NCBI RefSeq assembly: GCF_002803095.1
Contig: NZ_PGLR01000007.1
Location: 62,001-126,000, forward strand
Origin: Pseudomonas sp. ZH-FAD
Lineage (GTDB): Bacteria; Pseudomonadota; Gammaproteobacteria; Pseudomonadales; Pseudomonadaceae
Direction of reading: 5' to 3'
DNA length: 64,000 bases
In this document: piece by piece, positions 8,531-16,605 of the stretch
Layout: each line of letters starts with the position of its first letter
Position numbering within the stretch: position 1 is the stretch's first letter
Made by a program: the position numbers and the translations under genes
Notes under the pieces: model-generated
Told to the model about the DNA's origin: nothing
What the model saw: the letters and a program-made list of their open reading frames with translations, nothing else
Databases searched by the model: none

Positions 8531-9646
8531 CTAACCCGCCTTGCATTTGGCAGCGGCCTCCTCGGGTTTGAGGTTGCGCACGCTGGTGAAGAACAGCTCG
8601 CAGGTTTGCAGTTTCTCCGTCACCTGCCATTTCTCGGTGCAGGTGTTCAGCGTCTGCTGCGGGTCAGCTGTCGGTTGCTGGCCCATACCAGCCTGCCAGC
8701 AGGCGGCGCTCAGGTCCTGCCCCATGACCTTGATCCCTGCTGCGTTGGCGGCGGCCTCGCTGCCCTTGTTGTTGGCCGGATCGGCTGCGTACCAGATGTA
8801 GCTGGGATGGTTGGCGCCGAGCACAGAGACCTGCTGCCCAGGTGCTGCATCGATCTGACCGAGGCCCAGTACCGGCAGATTCACCCCGTATTGCTGCGTG
8901 ATCCAGCTGCGCACCGGAGCACCAAAGGCGACCATCGGCAGGCTGGTATCGCCCGAACCGACGCTGAGCTCGCTGACCATGCGCCTCTGATAGCCGGTGA
9001 AATAGCCATAAACGCCTTCCAGGGCACTGCCGGCACTGGCCGGGGCGGCGATGGGAGCGATGTCGATGATCGTCTGATAAGCGGGGGTGTGTTCCGGCTG
9101 TACACCATTGAAACTGAGCAGCGAGGCCCAGCGATCCGTGGTGCTCGAACGCAGATAATCCTGGGCCTGAGTCAGTGAGTAGTCGGGCGGGAAGTGCAGC
9201 AGCTCGACGCTCTTGCGGTTCTCCAGGGCCATGCCCAGGGGCAGGAAGAAGTACCAGTTGTACTGCCACTTGCCGTCACTATTGAGCTGGCTGGCGCCCT
9301 GATAGGCCAGATCACCGGCATCGAGCAATTGCAGCAGGGACTTGCCGTAATCCGTTGGCGTGCCGTCGAAAGTGGCGTGAATGCGTTCCCCCTTGCGTGT
9401 CACGCGTACGTTGGCCTGGGGGTAACCGTCGCGCGTCAGGCTCTGTTGCAGGTAGTGTTCGACCGTCTGTTCCAGCGTCCAGTCGCGGTAGCAGATCACA
9501 CTGCAATTGTTCGGGTAGGCGAACAGGCGGCTGACGCGCTGGCTGTCACCCAGATCCAGCGTTTCCCCTTGCAGCCCGCCGGGCTGGTTGGCGCAGCCTG
9601 CTAGCAGGCCGGCCAGGATAAGAGCGATACCACTTTTCTTGTGCAT
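8531..9646 (-). CDS. hypothetical lipoprotein
   Basis: A 371-residue predicted lipoprotein of unknown function. The start at 9646 is supported by AAGGAG upstream and by the signal peptide MHKKSGIALILAGLLAGCAN with lipobox LAGC. The mature part has paired cysteines (NCSVICYRDW near residue 50; further Cys near the C-terminus in ACWQAG, LNTCTEKW, LQTCELFF and AAKCKAG). These may form disulfides in the periplasm. No enzyme motif is recognised. Monocistronic, between the shared terminator at 8482 and the YchJ-like gene. Confidence 0.72.
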   Translation of the reverse strand: MHKKSGIALILAGLLAGCANQPGGLQGETLDLGDSQRVSRLFAYPNNCSVICYRDWTLEQTVEHYLQQSLTRDGYPQANVRVTRKGERIHATFDGTPTDYGKSLLQLLDAGDLAYQGASQLNSDGKWQYNWYFFLPLGMALENRKSVELLHFPPDYSLTQAQDYLRSSTTDRWASLLSFNGVQPEHTPAYQTIIDIAPIAAPASAGSALEGVYGYFTGYQRRMVSELSVGSGDTSLPMVAFGAPVRSWITQQYGVNLPVLGLGQIDAAPGQQVSVLGANHPSYIWYAADPANNKGSEAAANAAGIKVMGQDLSAACWQAGMGQQPTADPQQTLNTCTEKWQVTEKLQTCELFFTSVRNLKPEEAAAKCKAG

Positions 9647-9713
9647 GGCTTTCTCCTTGTTGAATGTCCTCGCAGGACGTATCAACTCAAGCAGAAAGCA
9701 GGATTAACGCCAA

Positions 9714-10196
9714 TCAGGCACTCAGGTAGGGCGCACAGCACTTCTTGAACTTCTGCCCACTTTGGCAGGGGCAAGGATCATTGCGTCCGGCCTTCAGTGG
9801 CACCGTCGGGTCGAGGAAGAACCAGCGTCCGTCCACCTGAACGAAAGCGGAGCATTCGCGGTGACGATGTTCGCCGTTGTCATCGTGCCAGCGTGCGACG
9901 AAGGTGACCTGGGCATGTTCTGGCTTGCCGCCGAACACCTCGCTGCCTTCGACTTCCAGGCCGAGCCAGGTGCTTTGGGCGCTCCAGGCAGCCATCGCGT
10001 CGCGGTCGAGCGCCGGTTGCTGGACGGGCAGGGTGGTGGCCACCAGATAGTCCACCAGGCCCAGTACATAGGCGCTGTAGCGCGAGCGCATCAGCAGCTC
10101 CGCGCTGGGCGCGTGGGTGCCCGCGTGATAGTGACCACAACACTGGCTCAGCGAATTACCGCTGCCACAAGGGCAATTGGGATCGAGTGGGTTCAT
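9714..10196 (-). CDS. YchJ/UPF0225 family SEC-C protein
   Basis: A 160-residue protein with a SEC-C zinc motif at each end: [18 protein letters not shown] at the N-terminus and [18 protein letters not shown] at the C-terminus. Between them is an NTF2-like domain typical of the UPF0225/YchJ family ([18 protein letters not shown], then [21 protein letters not shown]). The function is not established. Its start codon lies just after the stop of the gene ending at 10201, so the two genes probably share a transcript. Confidence 0.85.
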   Translation of the reverse strand: MNPLDPNCPCGSGNSLSQCCGHYHAGTHAPSAELLMRSRYSAYVLGLVDYLVATTLPVQQPALDRDAMAAWSAQSTWLGLEVEGSEVFGGKPEHAQVTFVARWHDDNGEHRHRECSAFVQVDGRWFFLDPTVPLKAGRNDPCPCQSGQKFKKCCAPYLSA

Positions 10197-10200
10197 CGCT

Positions 10201-10698
10201 CTACCACCAGTATTTGCCGAAATTTTGTGGATTAGCCCAGAACTTCGCGTTCAACCAGTCGGGAACTTGCTTGTAATCGAGTAGATCATAGGTGAACAGA
10301 TGCAGGGTCTGTCCCTCGCGCTGGAACTGTTCACTGGCTTGCATGGCCAGGGCGAAAAAGTCGGTTTCCTGCCAATCACCTGCCTTGAGGTCGAGCAACA
10401 CGGCGACCCGGCTGGCGTTGAGGTTGCGAATGCCACCCAGTAGTTGCAGTCCATCGCGTTTGGGTAAGTGCTCCAGACAGTCGACCAGAATTGCCAGGTC
10501 GAAGCGCTGTGCGGCCAGTTCCGGCGCCAGGGGAGCAGCAGGTGCGGTGGTGACCTGACACTGCGGGTGGGCGCTGTGAAAGGCGCTGACTGCGGGCAGT
10601 TCGCTTGCACCGAGTAACAGCAGTTTCTCGGGGGTATAGCGGGCAAGCAGTGCCGCAATGGCTTGCTGTGGAGTACGGGTACTAAGGCTGGCGGTCAT
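10201..10698 (-). CDS. DUF6231-like protein, methyltransferase-type fold
   Basis: A 165-residue protein. The start at 10698 ([12 protein letters not shown]) is chosen because GAGGA precedes it. The pattern of a nucleotide-binding core ([13 protein letters not shown], then [18 protein letters not shown]) resembles a degenerate class I methyltransferase fold. The C-terminus [18 protein letters not shown] is distinctive and matches what I recall as DUF6231 of Pseudomonas. No catalytic assignment is possible. It is followed 4 nt later by the YchJ-like gene. Confidence 0.65.
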   Translation of the reverse strand: MTASLSTRTPQQAIAALLARYTPEKLLLLGASELPAVSAFHSAHPQCQVTTAPAAPLAPELAAQRFDLAILVDCLEHLPKRDGLQLLGGIRNLNASRVAVLLDLKAGDWQETDFFALAMQASEQFQREGQTLHLFTYDLLDYKQVPDWLNAKFWANPQNFGKYWW

Positions 10699-10861
10699 CG
10701 AACTTCCTCGAAAAGTCTGCAAAGACTAACGTGGTGTCGGTATCAGGCCTAGAGTGAGAGAAAATTATCCGCAGAAGCTGCTATAGCTGGCGGATTGTAC
10801 AACTCCTGTCTTTACTACTATTGAGTCGGTTATGGGCCGATGAACATTGGAGACCTAAAGT

Positions 10862-11494
10862 ATGAGTATCACAAGGAACGCAGTACCCCTGATTCTGGCG
10901 AGTACCTTGCTGACCGGTTGCGCCGGCCTGCAGAAAACCGACTGGCCCACCTGCGCAGCTGTAGGCGGTGTTGGTGGTGCGGCGTTAGGGGCCATCGAAA
11001 GTTCTTCCTGGGCTGGTGCTGGTGCTGCGCTCGGTGCTGGTCTTGGCGCAGCTTATTGCTGGGTACATGGTGCCGAAGCGCAACAAGTCGCAGTAGTTGA
11101 AGAAGAAGTCATGGTCGAGGAGGTTGCCGTTGCCGAGCCAGCCGAAGCCGTTCGTGTCGAACTGGACGTCAAGTTCGACTTCGACAAGGCCCAGGTCAAG
11201 CAGGAAAGCTATGGCGACATCAAAGCCCTGGCCGACTTCATGAAACAGTATCCGCAGACCAGCACCGTGGTTGAAGGTCACACCGACTCGGTGGGCAGCG
11301 ATGCTTACAACCAGGGCCTGTCCGAGCGCCGTGCCAGTGCCGTGCGTGACGTTCTGGTCAACCAGTACGGTGTCGAGTCCGGCCGTGTGCAGGCAGTGGG
11401 TTATGGCGAGAGCCGCCCGGTTGCCGACAACGCCACTGCTGATGGTCGCGCCATCAACCGTCGCGTGGAAGCCGAGGTCGAAGCTCAGCCGTAA
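10862..11494 (+). CDS. OmpA-family lipoprotein (first of a tandem pair)
   Basis: A 210-residue outer-membrane-type lipoprotein. The signal peptide ends in lipobox LTGC and is followed by AGLQKTDW. A glycine-rich segment (AAVGGVGGAALGAIESSSW, about residues 34-52) is glycine-zipper-like. An acidic EEEVMVEEVAVAE linker leads to a C-terminal OmpA peptidoglycan-binding domain (about 95-205) with FDFDKAQVK, VVEGHTDSVGSDAYN, LSERRASAV and GESRPVADN. It probably anchors the outer membrane to peptidoglycan. The gene at 11638 is a clear paralogue. It ends in a strong terminator, so the pair is not simply one operon. Confidence 0.9.
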   Translation: MSITRNAVPLILASTLLTGCAGLQKTDWPTCAAVGGVGGAALGAIESSSWAGAGAALGAGLGAAYCWVHGAEAQQVAVVEEEVMVEEVAVAEPAEAVRVELDVKFDFDKAQVKQESYGDIKALADFMKQYPQTSTVVEGHTDSVGSDAYNQGLSERRASAVRDVLVNQYGVESGRVQAVGYGESRPVADNATADGRAINRRVEAEVEAQP

Positions 11495-11530
11495 GGCGCT
11501 TCGTGTAAGCCAAGTCAGGTATAACCCGCG

Positions 11531-11566
11531 AAGGCCCGACCGATTTCCATCGGTCGGGCCTTTTCT
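11531..11566 (+). terminator. rho-independent terminator
   Basis: AAGGCCCGACCGAT (11531-11544), a 4-base loop TTCC, then the perfect complement to 11562 and TTTTCTT. It ends the transcript of the OmpA-like gene at 10862. Confidence 0.9.
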
Positions 11567-11594
11567 TGTCTGAAATCCTGTCGCCGTCTTTACT

Positions 11595-11627
11595 CCTGTG
11601 ATACCGGCAACATGCCGGTATCACAGG
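11595..11627 (+). promoter_or_regulatory. perfect hairpin covering the ribosome-binding site of the second OmpA gene
   Basis: CCTGTGATACCGGCA (11595-11609), loop ACA, then its exact complement (11613-11627). The right arm contains the CAGG part of the ACAGGAGA ribosome-binding sequence, and the ATG is 11 bases further on at 11638. If transcribed, the stem would partly hide the site. It could be a translational switch, or a DNA operator palindrome. Which of these applies is inference. Confidence 0.6.
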
Positions 11628-11637
11628 AGACACCGCC

Positions 11638-12372
11638 ATGAGAATCAAGTTTTCGAGGGTTTTACCCTTTCTCCTGGTCAGCAGTGTTCTCTCGGGTTGT
11701 GCCACGACTTCCAGTACGGGAGACGCGCCGCTCAACCAGGGGAACTGGCCCCTGTGCAGTGCGATTGGAGCCCTGGCCGGTGGCGGCCTCGGCGCAATCG
11801 AAAGTTCCACCTGGGCAGCAGGCGGCGCGGTAGCCGGCGCTCTGCTGGGCACCATCATCTGCTATGCGCAGGACGGCGACGAAGATGGCGACGGTGTGTT
11901 CGACCGCCGTGATCGCTGCCCCGGCACGCCAGCCGGTACTGCGGTAGGCCATAACGGTTGCCCTTTGCCGCAATACCCCGCCAGTGTTGCGGACGAGCCG
12001 GTGATGGAGCAGCAGGCGCAGGATGAGGTCATCGTTCTCAGTGACCTGGGAAATGTGCTGTTCGCGTTCGATTCAGCCGAACTGACGGCTGAGGCGCGGC
12101 GCCTGCTTGCCGATGTCAGTACCCGTCTGACCGGTGCCAGTCTGGTCGCAGTCAAGGTCGTCGGGCATACCGATAGCGTTGGTTCTGATGCCTACAACCA
12201 GGGGTTGTCCGAACGCCGCGCACGCAGTGTTGCCGACTTTCTCATCGCCCAGGGTGTGCCTGCCGGCAAGCTCAGTACAGAAGGCCGTGGTGAGAGCCAA
12301 CCGGTGGCGGACAACGGCAGCGATGCCGGCCGCGCACAGAACCGCCGCGTAGAGTTGTACGTTTCCCGTTGA
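11638..12372 (+). CDS. OmpA-family lipoprotein with a TSP3-type calcium-binding segment
   Basis: A 244-residue paralogue of the preceding gene. The signal peptide ends in lipobox LSGC, followed by ATTSSTGDAP. A glycine-rich segment matches the first gene (GGGLGAIESSTWAAGG). It adds an acidic motif, DGDEDGDGVFDRRDRCPGTP (about residues 79-98), typical of thrombospondin type 3 calcium-binding repeats in OmpA proteins. The C-terminal OmpA domain has FAFDSAELTAEA, KVVGHTDSVGSDAYN, LSERRARSV and GESQPVADN. Likely in the outer membrane and peptidoglycan-binding. Expression may be affected by the hairpin at 11595. Confidence 0.9.
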   Translation: MRIKFSRVLPFLLVSSVLSGCATTSSTGDAPLNQGNWPLCSAIGALAGGGLGAIESSTWAAGGAVAGALLGTIICYAQDGDEDGDGVFDRRDRCPGTPAGTAVGHNGCPLPQYPASVADEPVMEQQAQDEVIVLSDLGNVLFAFDSAELTAEARRLLADVSTRLTGASLVAVKVVGHTDSVGSDAYNQGLSERRARSVADFLIAQGVPAGKLSTEGRGESQPVADNGSDAGRAQNRRVELYVSR

Positions 12373-12379
12373 AGCGCAG

Positions 12380-12424
12380 GGGCGCCCCACAGGTCATCAT
12401 AGGCCTGGGGGGTGTCGCTTTTGC
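12380..12424 (+). terminator. possible terminator after the tandem OmpA gene
   Basis: CCCCACAGG (12385-12393) can pair with CCTGGGGGG (12404-12412) with one mismatch, followed after GTGTCGC by TTTT. The stem is imperfect, so this is a tentative call. Confidence 0.42.
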
Positions 12425-12531
12425 GGCTGGCGATAGCTGAGGTCACGGAAAATATTCCCTCGCTCTGGTGGTCCGGGCCGCGACCGGTTAACGTGCTGCG
12501 CTATTAGAAAAACCAGAGCAAGAGGGCGGGG

Positions 12532-12837
12532 ATGAAAGCATTGTTGATGATGGGCAAGGCGCTGGCCTTGGCTTTCTGGCTGGTATTTGCGGCGGCGCTG
12601 GCCAAGCGTATTGGCGCGCCGTTCGAACAGCTCGTCTATCTGCTCGCGGGTTTTCTTGCGCTGCTGCATGGGGTACAGCTGTGGCTGTTCTCGGGGCTCC
12701 TGTCCGGTCGCGCTAGCCCCTGGCTGGATCGTGTACAGGTCCTGCTGTTCGGCATTTTTCACCTCTATCCGCTGAAGGTCGAGCAAGGGCCTGAAAGCGC
12801 TGCTGCTACAGTGCTTGAGGAGGCTGCTCATGCGTAG
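12532..12837 (+). CDS. DUF1145 (YhhL-like) small membrane protein
   Basis: A 101-residue inner-membrane protein with about three hydrophobic helices (MGKALALAFWLVFAAALA, LVYLLAGFLALLHGVQLWLF, RVQVLLFGIFHLYPL). The layout and the LLHGVQ and GIFHLYPLKVE motifs resemble DUF1145/YhhL; the function is unknown. Its stop overlaps the start of the collagen-like gene (ATGCGTAG), so the two are translationally coupled. Confidence 0.75.
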   Translation: MKALLMMGKALALAFWLVFAAALAKRIGAPFEQLVYLLAGFLALLHGVQLWLFSGLLSGRASPWLDRVQVLLFGIFHLYPLKVEQGPESAAATVLEEAAHA

Positions 12838-13591
12838 TCTCGCTCTGTTGCTCTGCCTGTTCGCAGGTCCGTCGTTGGCCGCTACGCAGGTCATGGTGCC
12901 GTCCAATACCCTGATGCGTTTGCCGGTCGCCAGTAGCAGCCTGCAGCTCGAACGGCTGGAAGTGGCGGATCAGGCGACCCTGATGATTCCGGCAACGGTG
13001 ACCGAGTTGCATATCGGTGAGCTGCTGATGGGCCGCGACGCGCGTATTGGCGTTGCGCCCAGTGATCAGCCGCTGCGACTGGTGGTAGAGGACGCCGATA
13101 TCGGCCCGGGCGCCTGGATCAGCGCCAAAGGTGCCGCTGGCACCTATACCCGGCCAGCCACGCCTGGGCGGGAGATCAAGCTCAAGCTGCACAAGCTGAC
13201 ATTCGAATCCTTGACCCTCGATGTGCGCGGTGGTCAGGGCAGACCGGGTTATGCCGGGCTCGATGGTGCGCATGGGCAGCCGGGTGGTTGCACCTGGGGG
13301 CAGGCCAGTGCTGGCCACGATGGTCAGGACGGCACCGATGGGCATGAAGGTGCTGCAGGCGGCAGCGTGGTGCTGGAGGTACCTCACCATGTCGAGGTCG
13401 AGCGCATGCAGGTGTTGCTCGACGGCGGCGCGGGTGGTGCAGCCGGTTCGGCGGGGCGCCCCGGCCGTGGGGGCGCTGCCAAGGGCTGCCTGCTCTACGG
13501 CGTAGAGGGTGCTGCCGATGGCAAACCCGGCCAGGCTGGACGTGAGGGAGCAGCTGGGCGCAGTGGTGCCATGCAGGTGTTTCGTTTCTAA
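12830..13591 (+). CDS. secreted collagen-like glycine-rich protein
   Basis: A 253-residue predicted exported protein. ATG 12830 follows GAGGAGG by 6 bases and begins the signal peptide MRSLALLLCLFAGPSLA. The N-terminal half (about 18-125) looks like a beta-rich domain (LMRLPVASSSLQLERLEVA, then ISAKGAAGTYTRPATPG). The C-terminal half is glycine-rich with loosely spaced Gly triplets (GRPGYAGLDGAHGQPGG, GHDGQDGTDGHEGAAGG, GGAAGSAGRPGRGGAAKG). Two cysteines sit within this part (GGCTWGQ and KGCLLYG). The register is irregular compared with true collagen. Function unknown; it is coupled to the DUF1145 gene. Confidence 0.75.
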   Translation: MRSLALLLCLFAGPSLAATQVMVPSNTLMRLPVASSSLQLERLEVADQATLMIPATVTELHIGELLMGRDARIGVAPSDQPLRLVVEDADIGPGAWISAKGAAGTYTRPATPGREIKLKLHKLTFESLTLDVRGGQGRPGYAGLDGAHGQPGGCTWGQASAGHDGQDGTDGHEGAAGGSVVLEVPHHVEVERMQVLLDGGAGGAAGSAGRPGRGGAAKGCLLYGVEGAADGKPGQAGREGAAGRSGAMQVFRF

Positions 13592-13640
13592 GTAACCGTC
13601 GCTGCCTTCGTTGCCATGCAGAGGAAGGCAGCCGCGTCGA

Positions 13641-14105
13641 TCAGAATGACGGGCGCATGGCCGCTAGCGTCATCAGTGCCAGGCCGATCAGCAGGTTGCT
13701 GCCGACCACTTTGCGAATCCGCCCCAGCACCTCGCCGCCTGCCGGCCAGTTCTCAGCCTCCACGGCGCGGCGTAGCTCGGGCAACTGCAGTGCCTGAATG
13801 CGCAGGAACAGGGCGAGCATCACCAGATACAGACCCATCATGATATGCACGTAGCGCGGCGCGGCGTCGAAACCGCTGTAGCTCATGTGCAGCATGCCGA
13901 CTCCAGTCAGGGGCAGGACTGCTACCGCTATCCAGACCCAGACGAAGAAGCGTTTGAACACACTCAGCCACAGGCGCAGGCGTGCTGGCGGCTCCAGTAT
14001 GTCCACCACCGCCGGGCGCAGGATCATCCAGGCGAAGAACATCCCGCCGACCCATACGACGGCGGCCAACAGGTGTAGCGCATAGAGTGGTGCGTAGGGT
14101 GTCAT
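13641..14105 (-). CDS. CopD-like four-helix membrane protein
   Basis: A 154-residue inner-membrane protein started at 14105 (MTPYAPLYALHLLAA) after a GGAG site. Four hydrophobic segments are visible, with YALHLLAAVVWVGGMFFAWMI at the N-terminus. The H of ALHLLAAVVWVGG and the later HIMM are the kind of histidines found in CopD (PF05425) and related haem/copper membrane proteins. Function is not established. It is divergent from dinG and convergent with the collagen-like gene; a 9-bp hairpin at 13601-13632 without a T-run lies between the latter two. Confidence 0.68.
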   Translation of the reverse strand: MTPYAPLYALHLLAAVVWVGGMFFAWMILRPAVVDILEPPARLRLWLSVFKRFFVWVWIAVAVLPLTGVGMLHMSYSGFDAAPRYVHIMMGLYLVMLALFLRIQALQLPELRRAVEAENWPAGGEVLGRIRKVVGSNLLIGLALMTLAAMRPSF

Positions 14106-14209
14106 GCGGTATCTCCAGGGGGGCCGTTTGGCAGGTCGGTTCATTCGATTGGCACGCGAGTCAGCGCCAGATCGATTGCCGCGCTATGATAGCGACCGCT
14201 CCGCGAATA

Positions 14210-14225
14210 CTGAAAATTTATCCAG
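14210..14225 (+). promoter_or_regulatory. candidate LexA box upstream of dinG
   Basis: CTGAAAATTTATCCAG fits the CTG-N10-CAG frame of the gammaproteobacterial SOS box with an AT-rich centre, matching the common consensus at 12 of 16 positions by my count. It lies 20 bases before the dinG ATG. dinG is a LexA target in E. coli. Control here is inferred. Confidence 0.5.
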
Positions 14226-14245
14226 CCTTTTTCGTTTCAGAATCC

Positions 14246-16390
14246 ATGCTCAGTACCGAACTCAAGTCCCAGATCCAGGGCGCCTATTCGCGCTTTCTCG
14301 AGGCCAAGTCGCTCAAGCCGCGCTATGGCCAGCGCTTGATGATCGCCGAGATCGCCAAGGTGCTCGGCACCATCAAGACCGATGACGAGGGCAAGCGTCT
14401 GGGTGATCCTGCCGTGGTGGCGGTCGAGGCGGGCACCGGTACCGGCAAGACGGTGGCCTACAGCCTGGCCACCATCCCCACCGCCAAGGCCGCTGGCAAG
14501 CGCCTGGTGATCGCCACCGCCACCGTGGCCCTGCAGGAACAGATCGTGCACAAGGATCTGCCTGATCTGTTGCGCAACAGCGGCCTGAATTTCAGCTTCG
14601 CCCTCGCCAAGGGGCGTGGTCGCTACCTGTGCCTGTCCAAGCTCGACCACCTGCTGCAGGATGGCGCCGCGCAGAGCGCTACCGCGCAGTTGTTCGAGGA
14701 AGAAGGCTTTCGCATCGACGTCGACGAGCAGGGCCAGAAGCTGTTCACCGCGATGATCGAGAAGCTCGCCGGCAATAAATGGGATGGCGACCGCGACAGC
14801 TGGCCGGAGGAGCTGGAGGATGTGCGTTGGGCGCAACTGACCACTGACCACAGCCAGTGCACCAACCGTCACTGCCCGAATTTTCAGCAGTGCGCTTTCT
14901 ATAAAGCGCGCGAGGGTATGGGCAAGGTCGACGTGATCGTCACCAACCACGACATGGTGCTGGCCGACCTGGCACTCGGCGGCGGCGCAGTGTTGCCTGA
15001 CCCGCGCGAAACCATCTATGTGTTCGACGAAGGCCATCACCTGCCGGACAAGGCCATCGGCCACTTCGCTCACTTCACCCGTCTACGCTCTACCGCCGAC
15101 TGGCTGACCCAGATCGACAAGAACCTGACCAAGCTGCTGGCGCAGAACCCGTTGCCGGGCGATCTCGGCCGTCTGATCGAGCAGGTGCCGGAGCTGGCCC
15201 GCGAGCTGAAGACTCAGCAGCAGTTTATGTTCGCTGCCTGCGAGCAGATCGCCGACTTCAAGGCCGGCGAGGACATGGAAGGACGCGAGCGCCCGCGTCA
15301 TCGCTTCGTCGGCGGCGTGGTGCCGGAGCATCTGACCGAGTTGGGGCTGGAGCTGAAGAAAGGCTTCTCCAAGCTCAATGACCTGTTCACCGGCGTTACC
15401 GAGCTGCTCAAGGAGGCCATGGACGGCGAGGGCGCCGTGGGCATCGCCAGCCACCAGGCCGAGGAGTGGTATCCGCTGTTTGGCAGCCTGATGGCGCGCG
15501 CCAAGGGCAACTGGGAATTGTGGCTGGCCTTCACCGCTGAAGACCCCGAGGAAAGCCCACCCATGGCGCGCTGGCTGACCCTGGCCGAGAGCGGTGCGCT
15601 GTTCGATATCGAGGTCAACGCCAGCCCGATCCTCGCCGCCGAGACCTTGCGCCGCAACCTGTGGAACGTTGCCCATGGCTGCTTGGTGACGTCTGCGACC
15701 CTGACCGCGTTGGGCACTTTCGACCGCTATCGCATGCGTGCCGGCCTGCCCAAGGCGGCGGTCGCGGCGATAGTGCCAAGCCCCTTCCATCATGCCGATG
15801 CCGGCCTGCTGCGCGTGCCCGATCTCAAGGCCGACCCGCGTGAGGCTGCTGCGCATACGGCGGCTATCACCCGCGAGCTGCCGGGCCTGGTGGCAGGCAG
15901 TCGCGGGACGCTGGTGTTGTTCTCCTCGCGCAAGCAGATGCAGGACGTGTTCGACGGCCTGGATCGCGACTGGCGCAAACGCGTGTTCATTCAGGGCAAC
16001 CTGTCCAAGCAGGAGACCCTGAACAAGCACAAGGCGCGTGTCGATTCAGGCGAGGAAAGCGTGCTGTTCGGCCTGGCCAGTTTCGCCGAAGGTGTCGACC
16101 TGCCCGGTGCCTACTGCGAGCATGTGGTGATCGCCAAGATTCCCTTCGCCGTACCGGATGACCCGGTTGAGGCGGCGCTGGCCGAATGGATCGAGGCGCG
16201 TGGCGGCAATCCCTTCATGGAAATCGCCGTGCCGGACGCCTCGCTGCGCCTGGTGCAGGCCTGCGGTCGCCTGCTGCGTACCGAGGCCGATCGCGGCACC
16301 ATCACTCTGCTGGATCGCCGTGTGGTTACCCAGCGCTACGGCAAGGCCATTCTCAATGCCTTGCCGCCGTTTCGTCGGCAGATCGACTGA
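14246..16390 (+). CDS. dinG: ATP-dependent DNA helicase DinG
   Basis: Superfamily 2 XPD-like 5'-3' helicase that unwinds forked DNA, R-loops and G-quadruplexes. The ATG at 14246 gives MLSTELKSQIQGAYSRF, 714 residues, the expected length; the open frame upstream is a spurious extension. Walker A is AGTGTGKT at about residues 62-69. The iron-sulfur cluster cysteines are about 129 (GRYLCLSK), 205, 210 and 216 (CTNRHCPNFQQC). The Walker B box is DEGH at 261-264. The C-terminal helicase motif QACGRLLRTEADRG is present. Monocistronic; a repeat element starts at the base after its TGA. Confidence 0.96.
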   Translation: MLSTELKSQIQGAYSRFLEAKSLKPRYGQRLMIAEIAKVLGTIKTDDEGKRLGDPAVVAVEAGTGTGKTVAYSLATIPTAKAAGKRLVIATATVALQEQIVHKDLPDLLRNSGLNFSFALAKGRGRYLCLSKLDHLLQDGAAQSATAQLFEEEGFRIDVDEQGQKLFTAMIEKLAGNKWDGDRDSWPEELEDVRWAQLTTDHSQCTNRHCPNFQQCAFYKAREGMGKVDVIVTNHDMVLADLALGGGAVLPDPRETIYVFDEGHHLPDKAIGHFAHFTRLRSTADWLTQIDKNLTKLLAQNPLPGDLGRLIEQVPELARELKTQQQFMFAACEQIADFKAGEDMEGRERPRHRFVGGVVPEHLTELGLELKKGFSKLNDLFTGVTELLKEAMDGEGAVGIASHQAEEWYPLFGSLMARAKGNWELWLAFTAEDPEESPPMARWLTLAESGALFDIEVNASPILAAETLRRNLWNVAHGCLVTSATLTALGTFDRYRMRAGLPKAAVAAIVPSPFHHADAGLLRVPDLKADPREAAAHTAAITRELPGLVAGSRGTLVLFSSRKQMQDVFDGLDRDWRKRVFIQGNLSKQETLNKHKARVDSGEESVLFGLASFAEGVDLPGAYCEHVVIAKIPFAVPDDPVEAALAEWIEARGGNPFMEIAVPDASLRLVQACGRLLRTEADRGTITLLDRRVVTQRYGKAILNALPPFRRQID

Positions 16391-16533
16391 GAGGGTGTCT
16401 ACAAAATGGCTGCACTTGGCAATACTGCGTTGAAAACGATCTCGAAATGCTCATTTACAGCATGTAAACTCCGCTTTCTCGATCGTTTTCGCCTTGTCTT
16501 GCCTTCGTTCGCCTATCTTGTAAACACCCTCTG
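16391..16533. repeat. dispersed structured repeat, copy C
   Basis: Family member of about 143 bp starting on the base after the dinG stop. The outer ends are GAGGGTGTCTACAA and the complement of GAGGGTGTTTACAA (one mismatch), unlike the ends of copies A and B. The core ATGCTCATTTACAGC is at 16447-16461 and GTAAA at 16464-16468. The inner stem pairs GAAAACGATC with GATCGTTTTC. Located between convergent dinG and mnhG. Confidence 0.82.
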
Positions 16534-16534
16534 A

Positions 16535-16599
16535 CAGGCTGTTGAACAACTACCTCGGCCGCTCCCCTGCAGTCGTCGCCTACGTTTTTCAACAGCCTG
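16535..16599. repeat. short coreless relative of the repeat, copy D
   Basis: A 65-bp element immediately after copy C. Its ends are CAGGCTGTTGAACAAC (16535-16550) and the complement of CAGGCTGTTGAAAAAC (16584-16599), the same family of ends as copies A and E. The interior lacks the ATGCTCATTTACAGC core, so it looks like an internal deletion derivative. Confidence 0.75.
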
Positions 16600-16605
16600 C
16601 TGACG

